Shown here: positions 33,859 through 43,563 of the stretch, in pieces
Layout: the number at the start of each line of letters is the position of its first letter
How positions within the stretch are numbered: position 1 is the first letter of the stretch
NCBI GenBank assembly: GCA_964343075.1
Contig: CAYFGT010000004.1
Span: 36,698 to 100,697 of the forward strand
Source: UBA2588 sp964343075
Lineage (GTDB): Bacteria > Chloroflexota > Dehalococcoidia > Lucifugimonadales > UBA3495
Direction: 5' to 3'
DNA: 64,000 nt
Notes under the pieces: model-generated
The model's input: the letters and a program-made list of their open reading frames with translations, nothing else
What the model was told of the DNA's origin: nothing
Databases searched by the model: none
Position numbers and translations under genes: made by a program

Positions 33859-35151
33859 ATGCTCAAAGGTTTAGCAGACAGGTTCCTCTTAGCTCTGCAA
33901 TATAAAGACTACCGGACCCTCTGGATAGCTAATGTCTGCGCGGGATCTGCCGCTTGGGCTCTAATTGTCGCACGCGGCTGGCTAGTGTACGTGATGACCG
34001 ACTCGTCCGGCTGGGCTGGACTAGTAACCTTTATGGCTATGATACCACGATTTTTTGCTACCCCTATCATAGGATTCTTAGCTGACAGATTTGACCGAAA
34101 GACTGTTCTTCAATGGACCTACATCCTTAATGTCGCTAATAACATAGCTCTCTCTATCCTAGTCACCGTCCCAAATTCACCCATGTATACTTCAGCTGGG
34201 CCTTGGATATTATTGTTACTTGCAATGCTTAACGGCAGCTTCAGAGCCGCACAAATGACCACAACTCAGTCACTAATCCCTAACATGGTTCCTAAAGAGC
34301 ACTTACTCAACGCTGTTTCTTTAAACCAAGCCACTCAACAAGGTTCTCGATTCTTAGGACCATTAGCTATGATCATTATCATTTGGATATCAACTCTGAC
34401 ACCCTGGACAGGAGCTTATGTAGAAAATGCCTTAGCGTTCTGGCTATGCACTGCCTTCTACGCTGTGGGTTTATACGAAGTGGCACGAGTCCGAACAAAA
34501 TCAACAGGCAATGTCAACCCCAACCGTTCTTTTTTATCCAACTTTTTCGAAGGATTTAACGTTGTATACAAAACGCCTATGCTGAGTGCAATAATACTCT
34601 TGGCTGTCGCTCATTGTGCCTTGGTTATGTCCTACGAATCAATGTTACCTAATCTTTCAGAAGAAAAACTAGGGGCTCAAACAGTCTATGACACTGCCTT
34701 GTTAATGTCGGGTGTAGGTGTAGGAGCGCTCATAACTGCTATCCTGCTAGCAGGAGTTAAAGGGACTAAACAAAGAGGAAAAATTTTCCTTGTGTTAGCT
34801 TTCGCTAGCGGCATAACACCGATTGTATTAGGCATCTCGTCCGCAGGATCGCTGTCTCTTATTTCAGCTGTGTTTATGGGTGCAAGTGGAGCTGGATTCA
34901 TGACTATAACTCATACCATCATGCAGATGTACACACCTGACGAAGTGCGAGGGAGAGTTTCAGGGGCATATCAAATGCATATAGGACTTTCCATGGCTGG
35001 CGCAAATTGGCTGAACGGAGAATTATCTGATTACTTCACTGCGCCAAACGTGATGATCTGGACAGCCGTTATATTTTTCGTGGCAGTAGCTGCAAGCCTA
35101 ACAACCAAATTCCTTCGCCAATTATATTTTCCTCCACAGATTACAGCTTAA
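33859..35151 (+). CDS. MFS transporter (MFS_3/EntS-like)
   Basis: 430 residues with about 12 membrane helices. The intracellular loop motif GFLADRFDRKTVLQW between TM2 and TM3 matches the MFS signature, and MQMYTPDEVRGRVSGAYQM matches the equivalent loop of the MFS_3 group. Probably a drug or metabolite exporter; the substrate is unknown. ATG 33859 has AAGG 8 bases upstream; a TTG immediately before it is less likely. It resembles the second MFS gene at 61.8 kb. Its end overlaps the convergent VIT-like gene by 11 bases. Confidence 0.9.
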   Translation: MLKGLADRFLLALQYKDYRTLWIANVCAGSAAWALIVARGWLVYVMTDSSGWAGLVTFMAMIPRFFATPIIGFLADRFDRKTVLQWTYILNVANNIALSILVTVPNSPMYTSAGPWILLLLAMLNGSFRAAQMTTTQSLIPNMVPKEHLLNAVSLNQATQQGSRFLGPLAMIIIIWISTLTPWTGAYVENALAFWLCTAFYAVGLYEVARVRTKSTGNVNPNRSFLSNFFEGFNVVYKTPMLSAIILLAVAHCALVMSYESMLPNLSEEKLGAQTVYDTALLMSGVGVGALITAILLAGVKGTKQRGKIFLVLAFASGITPIVLGISSAGSLSLISAVFMGASGAGFMTITHTIMQMYTPDEVRGRVSGAYQMHIGLSMAGANWLNGELSDYFTAPNVMIWTAVIFFVAVAASLTTKFLRQLYFPPQITA

Positions 35152-35692
35152 CACTCAAATTAGTGAGTAATATTGGGATACATTCTCCCAACAGGTAACC
35201 TATCGCAGCAGACCCCATTCCAACTACAAATACTTCTAATCCTGACTTGAGTATGTTTTGCTTTACCAAAAAACCTTTGCCCAAGCCCAACATAAACAGA
35301 CTTATTAGGGTTACCGTAACAGAGCACCAAACGGCATCTGTCCCTACCAAAATGAAATAAGGGAGAATGGGAATTAAAGCCGCTACCAAGAAAGATAACC
35401 CCATTGCAATCGCATCCATTAGCGGATCTAATAGACGGTGATTACGTCGCGAGTTATCATCATTAATCAACATGTTTACTTCGATCTCTGCCCTAGAAGA
35501 CAGAAAGGCACCAGAGGCCATGGAGAAAGTTCCTGCGATGGCGCCCGTGATACCCGCAATAATAATCGAATTCAAGCTTTCTGTGGCTATAGCCATAGAA
35601 GTCGTCAAGGCCACATTACTAATCAGGCCATCCTGTACTCCAAAAACAATTTCTCGTAATTTAGTGATAATCCCAATTAGCATATATGACAA
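35141..35692 (-). CDS. VIT1/CCC1-family membrane transporter
   Basis: 183 residues. Starts with the family pattern REIVFGVQDGLISNVALT, followed by GAIAGTFSMASGAFLSSRAEIEV, the first two conserved helices of vacuolar iron/manganese transporters. Then an acidic cytoplasmic stretch and three more hydrophobic segments (DAIAMGLSFLVAALIPILPYF; VTLISLFMLGLGKGF; GMGSAAIGYLLGE). Length and five-helix layout are normal. Probably Fe2+ or Mn2+ transport out of the cytoplasm. Possibly cotranscribed with upstream minus-strand genes; 22 bases separate it from the ABM gene. Confidence 0.85.
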   Translation of the reverse strand: MSYMLIGIITKLREIVFGVQDGLISNVALTTSMAIATESLNSIIIAGITGAIAGTFSMASGAFLSSRAEIEVNMLINDDNSRRNHRLLDPLMDAIAMGLSFLVAALIPILPYFILVGTDAVWCSVTVTLISLFMLGLGKGFLVKQNILKSGLEVFVVGMGSAAIGYLLGECIPILLTNLSVKL

Positions 35693-35714
35693 ACCTTCAG
35701 TTTAGGTTAATACA

Positions 35715-36044
35715 TTAATCAACTCGGGGTCGCTTATTCCATTTCCCTACCGGAGGATATACCGGAGTCCCTATTTTCCTAACTATTTCCCCGTCAAACC
35801 AGGGTTCACATTCTGCTCTCCATTTGACATAGTGGGGAGCAGCTCTATGTGCATCTACTGCGGCTTGATCGTGGTAAACCTCATAAAGATGGATCAAATT
35901 GCTGTTTTCATTATCCTGAATAACATCAAACCTATAACATCCAGGCTCATCATTGTTAGATCCGATCGCATCTCCCATTAAAGAATCCATGAACTGATCT
36001 TTAAATCCCTCTTTTATTGAAATGGACACCATTAAAACTATCAT
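35715..36044 (-). CDS. Antibiotic biosynthesis monooxygenase (ABM) domain protein
   Basis: 109 residues of the dimeric alpha-beta barrel ABM fold: VLMVSISIKEGFKDQFMDSL, NDEPGCYRFDVIQDNENSNLIHLYEVYHDQAAVDAHRAAPHYV. The family includes quinol monooxygenases (YgiN) and heme-degrading proteins; no residue here fixes the activity. It lies 17 bases downstream of purS at the end of the pur run. GGAGGAAAT is the ribosome site. Confidence 0.82.
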   Translation of the reverse strand: MIVLMVSISIKEGFKDQFMDSLMGDAIGSNNDEPGCYRFDVIQDNENSNLIHLYEVYHDQAAVDAHRAAPHYVKWRAECEPWFDGEIVRKIGTPVYPPVGKWNKRPRVD

Positions 36045-36061
36045 ATTTCCTCCAATTTGAC

Positions 36062-36322
36062 TTATTCACCAAATTCGGTGATATCGATTTTAAAATTTTC
36101 TATCACAGGATTTGCTAATACCTTATCACAAATTTCTCTTATTACTGCATGGGCAGCCTCTTTGTTTTCTGCAGTTATCTCAGCTTCGATATATTTGCCA
36201 ATCCGTAGATCTAACAGGGATTCATAACCAAGCCGATTCAGTTTATCTTTAACGGTAAACCCTTGGGGGTCGTTAACTCCGTTTCGCAAGGTGACGTAAA
36301 TTTTAGCATCGTATTTATTCAT
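36062..36322 (-). CDS. purS: FGAM synthase subunit PurS
   Basis: 86 residues, the expected size. KIYVTLRNGVNDPQGFTVKDKLNRLGYESLLDLRIGKYIEAEI is the PurS pattern. Bridges the PurL and PurQ subunits in the three-part FGAM synthase. Neither purQ nor purL follows it, so those genes must lie elsewhere. Instead an ABM protein follows and a DUF3105 protein precedes. Confidence 0.92.
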   Translation of the reverse strand: MNKYDAKIYVTLRNGVNDPQGFTVKDKLNRLGYESLLDLRIGKYIEAEITAENKEAAHAVIREICDKVLANPVIENFKIDITEFGE

Positions 36323-36339
36323 TAAGGTCCCAGCACATG

Positions 36340-37053
36340 TTATTTAGACATATTAGATGTAGGAATACTACAAGGCAAACCAAATGGAAATTCAGGACCT
36401 AGGCGACCCGAATAAGCCTTGAAAAACTCTTCAATCCTATCCTCTTGTATTCCTTCAAATTTATCCATAACGCCCCACCCCGTTAGAGCCATAGTCCCTA
36501 ACGGAATGGTATCTGTCCAGTTGGCAACACCCCACATATTAAACATATCATATGACTCCAGATAGTCCTTCAAAGGTATTTCTAGATCATCTGCATTGCT
36601 ATCCGTTCCGAAATTGTAATTAACTACTATATGGCCATGCTCAAGATTATGAACTAGTCTCTCGTCTCTTCTACGGTCTGAAGTCCAACCACAATCTTCC
36701 GGTCGATTCCAATGATCACCAGATGTAGGAGGGATCGTGTTGTAATCTACTTTCACCCCATCTTCAACGTGCCGAGCGGTTGGTTTGCCGTCAATTTCCA
36801 TGATTTGCTGTTGTTCACCTATACCTCTTACATGTTTATCACTATAGCCAACTGTTTCTGGGTTTTGGGGTCTATCGCTATTAATGGCCGCACCACAATC
36901 TCCGACTGCAAATCCTGCTATTACCAAGATCGCTATAATCGCTGAAGCACCAATATATAGATAATTTGGCTTATTTTTCTTAGTGTTACTGGTTGAGATA
37001 TTGGAAGAATTATTTCTTCTTTGGGGTTTTTTCCTATGTTTAGAACGAGGCAA
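36340..37053 (-). CDS. DUF3105-domain membrane-anchored protein
   Basis: 237 residues. Basic N-terminus (MPRSKHRKKPQRRNN), one membrane helix (YLYIGASAIIAILVIAGFAV), then an outside DUF3105 domain with NTIPPTSGDHWNRPEDCG and VHNLEHGHIVVNYN. The His/Glu cluster (H-N-L-E-H-G-H) could bind metal, but no function is established. It lies between purC and purS; only transcription, not purine chemistry, need link them. Confidence 0.85.
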   Translation of the reverse strand: MPRSKHRKKPQRRNNSSNISTSNTKKNKPNYLYIGASAIIAILVIAGFAVGDCGAAINSDRPQNPETVGYSDKHVRGIGEQQQIMEIDGKPTARHVEDGVKVDYNTIPPTSGDHWNRPEDCGWTSDRRRDERLVHNLEHGHIVVNYNFGTDSNADDLEIPLKDYLESYDMFNMWGVANWTDTIPLGTMALTGWGVMDKFEGIQEDRIEEFFKAYSGRLGPEFPFGLPCSIPTSNMSK

Positions 37054-37067
37054 TTGTTACTCCTACA

Positions 37068-37961
37068 TTAACTTTTTAAAAGTTGATACACTTCAGCGTA
37101 TCTACTGATTGTATTGTCTATCACTTCGTCGGGGAGATTGGGAGGGGTTGATTCTTTATCCCAACCGGTCCCTTCGAGCCAATCCCTTATCAACTGTTTG
37201 TCATAATTAGGCAAGGATGTGCCAACCACATATCGATCCGCTTCCCAAAATCTGCTGGAATCTGGAGTTAGAAGCTCATCTATTAGTGTCAACTCACCTT
37301 CTATTAATCCAAATTCCATTTTCGTATCGGCAAGAATGATCTTCTTATCAATAGCATAACGGTGTGCAAAATTGTACACCTGTTTACTCACAGATTCCAA
37401 TGTGGCCGCCATATCTTCCCCAACCAAATTCACCACTTGCTCTTTCGTCATGTTTTCGTCGTGTCCTGATTCTGCCTTCGTCGTAGGAGTGAATATCGGT
37501 TCAGGAAACTTTTCCCCTTCAGCCAAACCTTTAGGCATTTCTTGACCTGACACAGTGCCATGGTTACTGTATTCAACCCAGGCAGACCCCGTGATATAAC
37601 CCCTGACTATGCATTCAACATCTATTCTTTCAGCTCTTCTAACCACCATTGACCTAGTACACAATTCCTTCGGTAATTTTTGTATAAGCTCACTATGTGA
37701 AAATACTTCTTTAACTTGGGGGTCATCCCCCAGAAACATCAGATGGTTGCCAATAATGTGTGACGTTTTATCAAACCAAAATTGAGATATTTTATTAAGT
37801 ATCTCTCCTTTCCCAGGGATGCCCTCGTGTAGTATCACATCAAATGCTGATATGCGGTCGGTAGAGATCATGAGTAAAGTATCCTCATCGATGGAATAAG
37901 TATCTCGAACTTTCCCTTGGCTCAATCTATGTGGCAAGTATGTCTCTTTAATCATGTCCAT
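37068..37961 (-). CDS. purC: SAICAR synthetase
   Basis: 297 residues, the longer yeast-like form. Ligates CAIR and aspartate with ATP (purine step 7). Conserved QGKVRDTYSIDEDTLLMISTDRISAFDVIL, VRRAERIDVECIVRGYITGSAW, LADTKMEFGL and ELLTPDSSRFW. Starts 2 bases after purB ends. ATG 37961 was used; a second ATG two codons on is equally possible. Confidence 0.96.
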   Translation of the reverse strand: MDMIKETYLPHRLSQGKVRDTYSIDEDTLLMISTDRISAFDVILHEGIPGKGEILNKISQFWFDKTSHIIGNHLMFLGDDPQVKEVFSHSELIQKLPKELCTRSMVVRRAERIDVECIVRGYITGSAWVEYSNHGTVSGQEMPKGLAEGEKFPEPIFTPTTKAESGHDENMTKEQVVNLVGEDMAATLESVSKQVYNFAHRYAIDKKIILADTKMEFGLIEGELTLIDELLTPDSSRFWEADRYVVGTSLPNYDKQLIRDWLEGTGWDKESTPPNLPDEVIDNTISRYAEVYQLLKS

Positions 37962-37963
37962 TT

Positions 37964-39253
37964 CTATAGGTCAATATTTTCAAATGTTTCATCGACGAAT
38001 CGAACGTAATACTCATAATCAAACAATTCATCCAATTCAGTTTGTAGTAAAGCTCTACTGACTTCTTCGTTACCCCGTATTAGATCTCGGAAATCTTTTC
38101 CATTATCCCATGCATCCATCGCATTCGTTTGAACAATTTTGTAAGCCTTTTCTCTGCTGAATCCTTTATCAATCAAAGACAACAACACTCTTTGGCTAAA
38201 AACGAGTCCCCGGCTGCTTTCAAGATTTCTCCACATTTCGTTAGGGAGCACTACCAAACCTTCCATGACCCTAGTAAATATTGTTAGCATATAATTAAGC
38301 GCCATGCATGAGTCGGGCAAAATTAACCTTTCCACAGACGAATGACTGATATCTCTTTCGCCCCAAAGGCTAATGTTCTCTATAGCCGATACACTATGTC
38401 CTCGAATAAGCCGTGACAAACCGCAAATGCGCTCAGATAATTCAGGGTTTCTCTTATGAGGCATCGATGATGACCCCGTTTGGCCACTTTCAAAAGGTTC
38501 TTCCACTTCATGAATCTCACTTCGTTGCAAAGACCTGATTTCAGTGGCAAACTTCTCCAACGATCCTGCCACCAAAGCTAATGTAGAAACGAAATAAGCA
38601 TGTCTATCACGCTGAATCACTTGGTTCGAAACTTCAGCGACACTTATACCTAACACTTCGCACACTTTCGTCTCAATCGCAGGAGGAATCGTGGCATGAG
38701 TGCCAACCGGACCAGATATTTTACCAACGGAAATATCATTTGTGGCGGACTGAATTCTTACCTTTTGTCGTTTGAGTTCTTGAACCCATAGTGCCATTTT
38801 CAACCCAAACGTAATTGGCTCAGCATGTACACCATGGGTTCGGCCCATCATGATCGTTTTCTTATGCATTGTTGCTTGTTTACTTACAGCAGAAATCGCC
38901 TTATCGAGGTCGTTTTCTAGTAATTCTCCTGCCTGCTTGAGCTGAATTGCCAAAGCAGTATCTAGCATATCGGACGATGTCATACCTAAATGTAACCATC
39001 TACCTTCTTCGCCAATGTTTTCCGTGATTGACTGTAAAAAGGCCGTTACATCATGCTTGGTTATATCAAGAATTTCCATCATTCTTTTATAGTCATACTT
39101 TGCATCGCGCAACAATTCCATATCTCGCGCAGGAATAACTCCTGCCTCTGTCCAAGCTTCACAGGCAGCCAACTCGACATCTAACCATAATTGATACTTG
39201 TTTTCGTCGGACCATATAAATTTCATTTCGGGAAGTGAATATCTTTCAATCAT
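37964..39253 (-). CDS. purB: Adenylosuccinate lyase
   Basis: 429 residues. Cleaves SAICAR to AICAR and adenylosuccinate to AMP. Fumarase/aspartase superfamily signature GSSSMPHKRNPELSERI, plus MMGRTHGVHAEPITFGLKMA and LGMTSSDMLDTALAIQL. Complete. Between the HAD gene and purC in the same transcription unit. Confidence 0.97.
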   Translation of the reverse strand: MIERYSLPEMKFIWSDENKYQLWLDVELAACEAWTEAGVIPARDMELLRDAKYDYKRMMEILDITKHDVTAFLQSITENIGEEGRWLHLGMTSSDMLDTALAIQLKQAGELLENDLDKAISAVSKQATMHKKTIMMGRTHGVHAEPITFGLKMALWVQELKRQKVRIQSATNDISVGKISGPVGTHATIPPAIETKVCEVLGISVAEVSNQVIQRDRHAYFVSTLALVAGSLEKFATEIRSLQRSEIHEVEEPFESGQTGSSSMPHKRNPELSERICGLSRLIRGHSVSAIENISLWGERDISHSSVERLILPDSCMALNYMLTIFTRVMEGLVVLPNEMWRNLESSRGLVFSQRVLLSLIDKGFSREKAYKIVQTNAMDAWDNGKDFRDLIRGNEEVSRALLQTELDELFDYEYYVRFVDETFENIDL

Positions 39254-39268
39254 ATAGCCGTCCTGTCA

Positions 39269-39925
39269 TCAACTCACAGATTTGAGAATTTGCAGTATGT
39301 CGTAGAAATCTTCAAATACTGAGTAGTTAATATTATGTGCCTTGCACTCATCTATCAAGATGCTCCTGGCAATTACAATATCCGCTTCTCTAGCAGCTTC
39401 GAAGTCGGATCTTCCATCTCCAGCATAAACTACTTGGCATCCTTGCCGTTTAAAAGATTGGACGACCAATCCTTTTGAATTCCCCTCGTCTTCTTTACCA
39501 GATTTGACGTCCCTATATAAATATGTCAGTTCCCCGTCTTCATATCTGGTTTCAACACAATGCACTGGAACATCGTGAAATCCATTATGAGCTAATACCG
39601 GTTTTATATACAAGTCTAATCCTAAACTTACAACCACGAGGGGGATATGGCTCTCTGCACAATACTCGTACACTTCGTAGAACCCAGGCCGTAAATCAAC
39701 ATTTCCTGCTGCATATTCTCCTAGGATGCTTGGATGCACCGTAATCTCTTGAAAGGCCAATTCTTGATATGTTTTGAGCGTCATTTCTCCATTTCTGAAG
39801 CGAGAGCGAATATCTTTCCACGTAGGTTCGCCAAATTCTTCCAAAATCATTTCTGCCACATTTTGAACAGCAGCAGTATCATCAAAATCTGTGAGAAAAG
39901 CTATTTGCGTATCCGTCTCACCCAT
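39269..39925 (-). CDS. HAD-family phosphatase (MtnX/SerB-like)
   Basis: 218 residues. Motif I DFDDTAA, motif II VVVSLGLDLYIKPVL, motif III Lys near KGLVVQSFK and motif IV YAGDGRSDFEAAREADIVIA. This is the HAD-IB group of phosphoserine- and MtnX-type phosphatases. Its ATG shares one base with the purK stop (TGATG), so it is translationally coupled to a purine gene. No known purine step needs it, so a damage-repair or salvage phosphatase is one guess. Confidence 0.82.
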   Translation of the reverse strand: MGETDTQIAFLTDFDDTAAVQNVAEMILEEFGEPTWKDIRSRFRNGEMTLKTYQELAFQEITVHPSILGEYAAGNVDLRPGFYEVYEYCAESHIPLVVVSLGLDLYIKPVLAHNGFHDVPVHCVETRYEDGELTYLYRDVKSGKEDEGNSKGLVVQSFKRQGCQVVYAGDGRSDFEAAREADIVIARSILIDECKAHNINYSVFEDFYDILQILKSVS

Positions 39926-41079
39926 CAGATATCCTCAGGCGCTAAGATACTTTGGCAATAGTCCGCTTGTCCCAATAGTTCGTCTAAAGAATCCCCACAA
40001 AACATTATATGCCCCATTTTTCGACCAGGCCTAACGCTAGTCTTACCGTACAAATAAATCTTGGCATCCATTGAATCTAGAACCCTATACAACTGTTCGT
40101 CCTTGCTTAACACGGTGTATTCATCTCCAAGTACATTTAACAAAACAGATTTACTTAACATAACTGGTTCCCGTAATGGTAACCCAGCCAATACCCGTAC
40201 TTGGTGCTCATATTGTGAAATCGAGAATGCATCAATAGTGTGGTGACCAGAATTGTGCGGCCTTGGGGCGATTTCATTTACTAGCAATTCGTCGTCTTGA
40301 GTTTGAAACATTTCTACGCAAAAGACCCCTGAATCACCTATCGCTTGAATCACATTCCGGCCTAGTTTTATTGCCTTTTGTTTTATATCATCAGTTATTC
40401 TTGCAGGAGAAATACTCATCTTTAGAATCCCTCCTTGGTGCAAGTTCTCTGTAGGGGGATAACTTATACAATTTGCTTCTTCATCTATAACTATCACTAC
40501 TGAAAGTTCACGCTTATATTTGACCACCTTCTCTACAACCATGGGCACCATTGTGTTTTGCAGAGAGGAAGTCGTGTCAATATCTACCTGATTTGCAACA
40601 TACCACTGACCATGGCCATCGTAACCTAGAGTAGCGGTCTTGATAATCCACGGGAAATCGAAATCAATTTCGGAAATTTGGGATAACTCTTGTATAGGAT
40701 AGAAAGGTGTTATAGGAAAATTGTTGCCCTCGAGAAACGTCTTTTCCTTGATCCGATCCTGAGCTAATTCCAAACTTCTACTACCTGGTCTTACAATTAC
40801 ATGTTTCTCTAATCCTTTGATCAGGTTACTAGGAACATTTTCCCATTCGATAGATACCCCAGACACTGCCTTTTGAAACTTGTTTAATACGTCCGGGTCG
40901 TCAAAGGATCCTGTCAAAGGTATTGACGCAAACCGTTTTGCAGGTGCAGCTTTATCGGGATCCCAAACCGCCACTTTATACCCCATTCTTAAGGCGGCTT
41001 CAGTAAAAAAACCTCCTATCTGGCCTCCAGCTATCATTCCTAAGGTACTGCCAACTGGTATTTGAATTTCCTTCCCCAT
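39925..41079 (-). CDS. purK: N5-carboxyaminoimidazole ribonucleotide synthase
   Basis: 384 residues. ATP-grasp enzyme carboxylating AIR with bicarbonate. N-terminal GSTLGMIAGGQIGGFFTEAALRMGYKVAVWDPD, ATP site FPWIIKTATLGYDGHGQW, and NEIAPRPHNSGHHTIDA. Starts 2 bases after purE ends, the usual order, and supplies N5-CAIR to PurE. Confidence 0.96.
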   Translation of the reverse strand: MGKEIQIPVGSTLGMIAGGQIGGFFTEAALRMGYKVAVWDPDKAAPAKRFASIPLTGSFDDPDVLNKFQKAVSGVSIEWENVPSNLIKGLEKHVIVRPGSRSLELAQDRIKEKTFLEGNNFPITPFYPIQELSQISEIDFDFPWIIKTATLGYDGHGQWYVANQVDIDTTSSLQNTMVPMVVEKVVKYKRELSVVIVIDEEANCISYPPTENLHQGGILKMSISPARITDDIKQKAIKLGRNVIQAIGDSGVFCVEMFQTQDDELLVNEIAPRPHNSGHHTIDAFSISQYEHQVRVLAGLPLREPVMLSKSVLLNVLGDEYTVLSKDEQLYRVLDSMDAKIYLYGKTSVRPGRKMGHIMFCGDSLDELLGQADYCQSILAPEDI

Positions 41080-41081
41080 AG

Positions 41082-41576
41082 TTAATCGTTATCATGGACT
41101 TCGAGTATTTTAGAAGTCATTTCGTCGCGCCAGTTTTTCAACCTTCCACGGACTTCATCGTTAGATATAGCGAGAATTTCGGCCGCCAAAATACCAGCAT
41201 TCTCTGCGCCACCTATAGCAACCGTTGCAACCGGAACACCTCTGGGCATTTGCACTATAGATAGCAAGGAATCCATTCCGTTCAAATGCTCCAAAGGGAT
41301 CGGAACTCCTATTACTGGAAGGATAGTTTTAGACGCTAACATTCCTGGAAGATGGGCTGCTCCGCCGGCTCCCGCGATTATGATGTTAATCCCACGTTCT
41401 GCTGCATTTTCTGCATATTCAAATAACAAGTCCGGCGTTCTGTGGGCAGAGACAACTTTAAGTTCATTCGGAATACCCAGATCATCCAAAATGTCTACCG
41501 CTTTATTCAAAACCGGAAAATCGGAGGTACTACCTCCAAGCACTGCCACCACAGGACCGTTGATGTCACTTGTCAT
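41082..41576 (-). CDS. purE: N5-CAIR mutase (class I PurE)
   Basis: 164 residues. VLGGSTSDFPVL and VVSAHRTPDLLFEY carry the substrate-binding Ser and His. IAGAGGAAHLPGMLASKT and IVQMPRGVPVATVAIGGAENAG complete the family signature. The presence of purK supports the class I (mutase) assignment. First gene of the purE-purK-HAD-purB-purC-DUF3105-purS-ABM series. Confidence 0.96.
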   Translation of the reverse strand: MTSDINGPVVAVLGGSTSDFPVLNKAVDILDDLGIPNELKVVSAHRTPDLLFEYAENAAERGINIIIAGAGGAAHLPGMLASKTILPVIGVPIPLEHLNGMDSLLSIVQMPRGVPVATVAIGGAENAGILAAEILAISNDEVRGRLKNWRDEMTSKILEVHDND

Positions 41577-41658
41577 ATCGCACTGTCTCCTAAACGCCTT
41601 TGTGATTTCTTTGATTTGAAATTATTAACAAGAGATTGATCATATATGGCTCTGGTAA

Positions 41659-42108
41659 TTAAACCAGATCCAATTCTTCTTTGATTGCGTACAGTAGGGC
41701 AGCCTGAAGAGATTCTTTTTCCATAGGAATTTCATGCCCGTTGACTTCTAGATACAATCCAGAGTCATCTCTACCTAAATCAACCGCTATTTCTCTTTCC
41801 CCATTTTCTTCCCATTCAAGAAGAACACTGATAAAGTCACCATCATCTAATTCTTCTTCACTTTCATCATCTGACGCTATAGGCTCTTCCCATGATTTGC
41901 TGCTAGTAACACTGCCAGTTTTTGTCAATAATTTGTTGTTCATCTCAATAAGTAAAGTCTCTATCTCTAAATTATTGACTTGATTTTCTATTTCTTCCTG
42001 AAATTGAGCATTGGCTTTGTCTGTTTCGGCAATCAATCTGTCTCGATCTTCTCTCGCTTCAGACAGTTCCTGTGCCAATTGCTCTAGATTGTTATGCCAT
42101 TCACTCAT
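41659..42108 (-). CDS. Hypothetical acidic coiled-coil protein
   Basis: 149 residues, very acidic. The first ~65 residues are a heptad-rich helix (LEQLAQELSEAREDRDRLIAETDKANAQFQEEIEN split by charged positions), then a linker with an acidic run (SDDESEEELDDGD), then a short mixed segment with EREIAVDLGRDDSGLYLEVNGHEIP. I recognise no family. It lies between purD and purE on the same strand and is likely cotranscribed. Confidence 0.65.
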   Translation of the reverse strand: MSEWHNNLEQLAQELSEAREDRDRLIAETDKANAQFQEEIENQVNNLEIETLLIEMNNKLLTKTGSVTSSKSWEEPIASDDESEEELDDGDFISVLLEWEENGEREIAVDLGRDDSGLYLEVNGHEIPMEKESLQAALLYAIKEELDLV

Positions 42109-42199
42109 TTTACTTCAAAACCTGTGCATCTATCTATCAGAATCCTATACGAAATCGTAGCATACTCCAATTGTTAAAACGATATGATCAGGTCATATC

Positions 42200-43465
42200 T
42201 CATATGCGTAAACCCATCCCAATATCATTACGATGAATTTTATTATCAAATTCTATAGTACTCGCTCTAGCATATGCTAAATCTCTGGCTTCAGTCACTG
42301 TGTGTCCATGCCCCACTACCGTAAGAACTCTCCCTCCAGCAGTAATCATTTTGTTCTCTAGGCCTTCCGACACGCCTCCACAAAACACGTACGTGCCAAG
42401 CATATCACTTTCAAGGCCAGTTATTTCAAATCCAGTTTGAAATTCAGCAGGGTATCCTTCGGAAGCTAATACCAATCCTACAGACGCTTGTTCATCCCAA
42501 GCAATTTCTGTTTCCGACAATTGTCCAACGGCGCACTTATACATGACATCCATTAAATCAGTTTGCAATCTAGGCAAAATAACCTGGGCTTCAGGGTCTC
42601 CGAGCCTGCAATTGAATTCAAGTACTTGAGGACCGTCCGAAGTCATCATCAAACCGGCGTATAAAACACCAGAATATGGGCTTCCGATGTCTGCCATATG
42701 AGTAATCACAGGACGGAAAATTCGTTGTTTTATATCCTTTAGATCTTCCGACGAAATTATTCCTGTGTAGCTGTAACTCCCCATACCCCCAGTATTAGGC
42801 CCCAGATCATTATCGAATATCCGTTTATAGTCACAAGCCACAACCAAGTCAGACACATCATAACCATCACAAAACCCAAATACACTGACTTCTGGACCAG
42901 TTATCTTTTCTTCTATAACAATCTGATCACCAGCATCTCCAAATATACGTCCTGACATCATCGACGCCACTGCGAATCGTTGCTCTTCTTTTGTCTCGGC
43001 TATAAACACACCTTTGCCTGCCGCCAGACCATCAGCTTTGATCACTAGCGGACCATCGTTATGGTCAATCCAATTATTAGCTTCAACTGGGTCTTGGAAA
43101 GTATGATACGTTGGGCTTGGCACACCCAATTTTTTTAAGACATTCTTAGCAAATGATTTACTAGATTCTAGTTTGGCAGATTGCTTGGAAGGCCCAAACA
43201 CGCAAACATCTACGGACTTGAAGTAATCTGCTATACCCGCAGACAAAGGAATTTCGGGACCTACAGCAATCAAATCTATGCTATGAGTTGCACAGACTTG
43301 AGCAATAGCATCGAAGTCACATGTATCACCGTCGTAAGTAGGTCCAAGCCGAGCCATAGAAATATTACCGGGTAAAGAATATATACCTTGGGAGTTTACA
43401 CTTTGAGAAAGTTTCCACGCAATTGCATCCTCTCTCGCCCCAGAACCTATCACCAATACTCTCAT
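42200..43465 (-). CDS. purD: Phosphoribosylamine-glycine ligase
   Basis: 421 residues from ATG 43465 (MRVLVIGSGAREDAIAWKL, the family start); an upstream ATG at 43492 adds 9 residues without support. ATP-grasp enzyme, step 2 of purine synthesis. Substrate loop VIKADGLAAGKGVFIAET, NTGGMGSYSYTGI and LEFNCRLGDPEAQVILPRL. Complete. Confidence 0.96.
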   Translation of the reverse strand: MRVLVIGSGAREDAIAWKLSQSVNSQGIYSLPGNISMARLGPTYDGDTCDFDAIAQVCATHSIDLIAVGPEIPLSAGIADYFKSVDVCVFGPSKQSAKLESSKSFAKNVLKKLGVPSPTYHTFQDPVEANNWIDHNDGPLVIKADGLAAGKGVFIAETKEEQRFAVASMMSGRIFGDAGDQIVIEEKITGPEVSVFGFCDGYDVSDLVVACDYKRIFDNDLGPNTGGMGSYSYTGIISSEDLKDIKQRIFRPVITHMADIGSPYSGVLYAGLMMTSDGPQVLEFNCRLGDPEAQVILPRLQTDLMDVMYKCAVGQLSETEIAWDEQASVGLVLASEGYPAEFQTGFEITGLESDMLGTYVFCGGVSEGLENKMITAGGRVLTVVGHGHTVTEARDLAYARASTIEFDNKIHRNDIGMGLRI

Positions 43466-43563
43466 ACCTGTCCACCACCCATATAGTTGCACACGAATGC
43501 TAGCATAACCATGATTTGCTCAAAACCAAAAGAGGTCAGTTAAGAGTTGTCGGCACTATCGTG

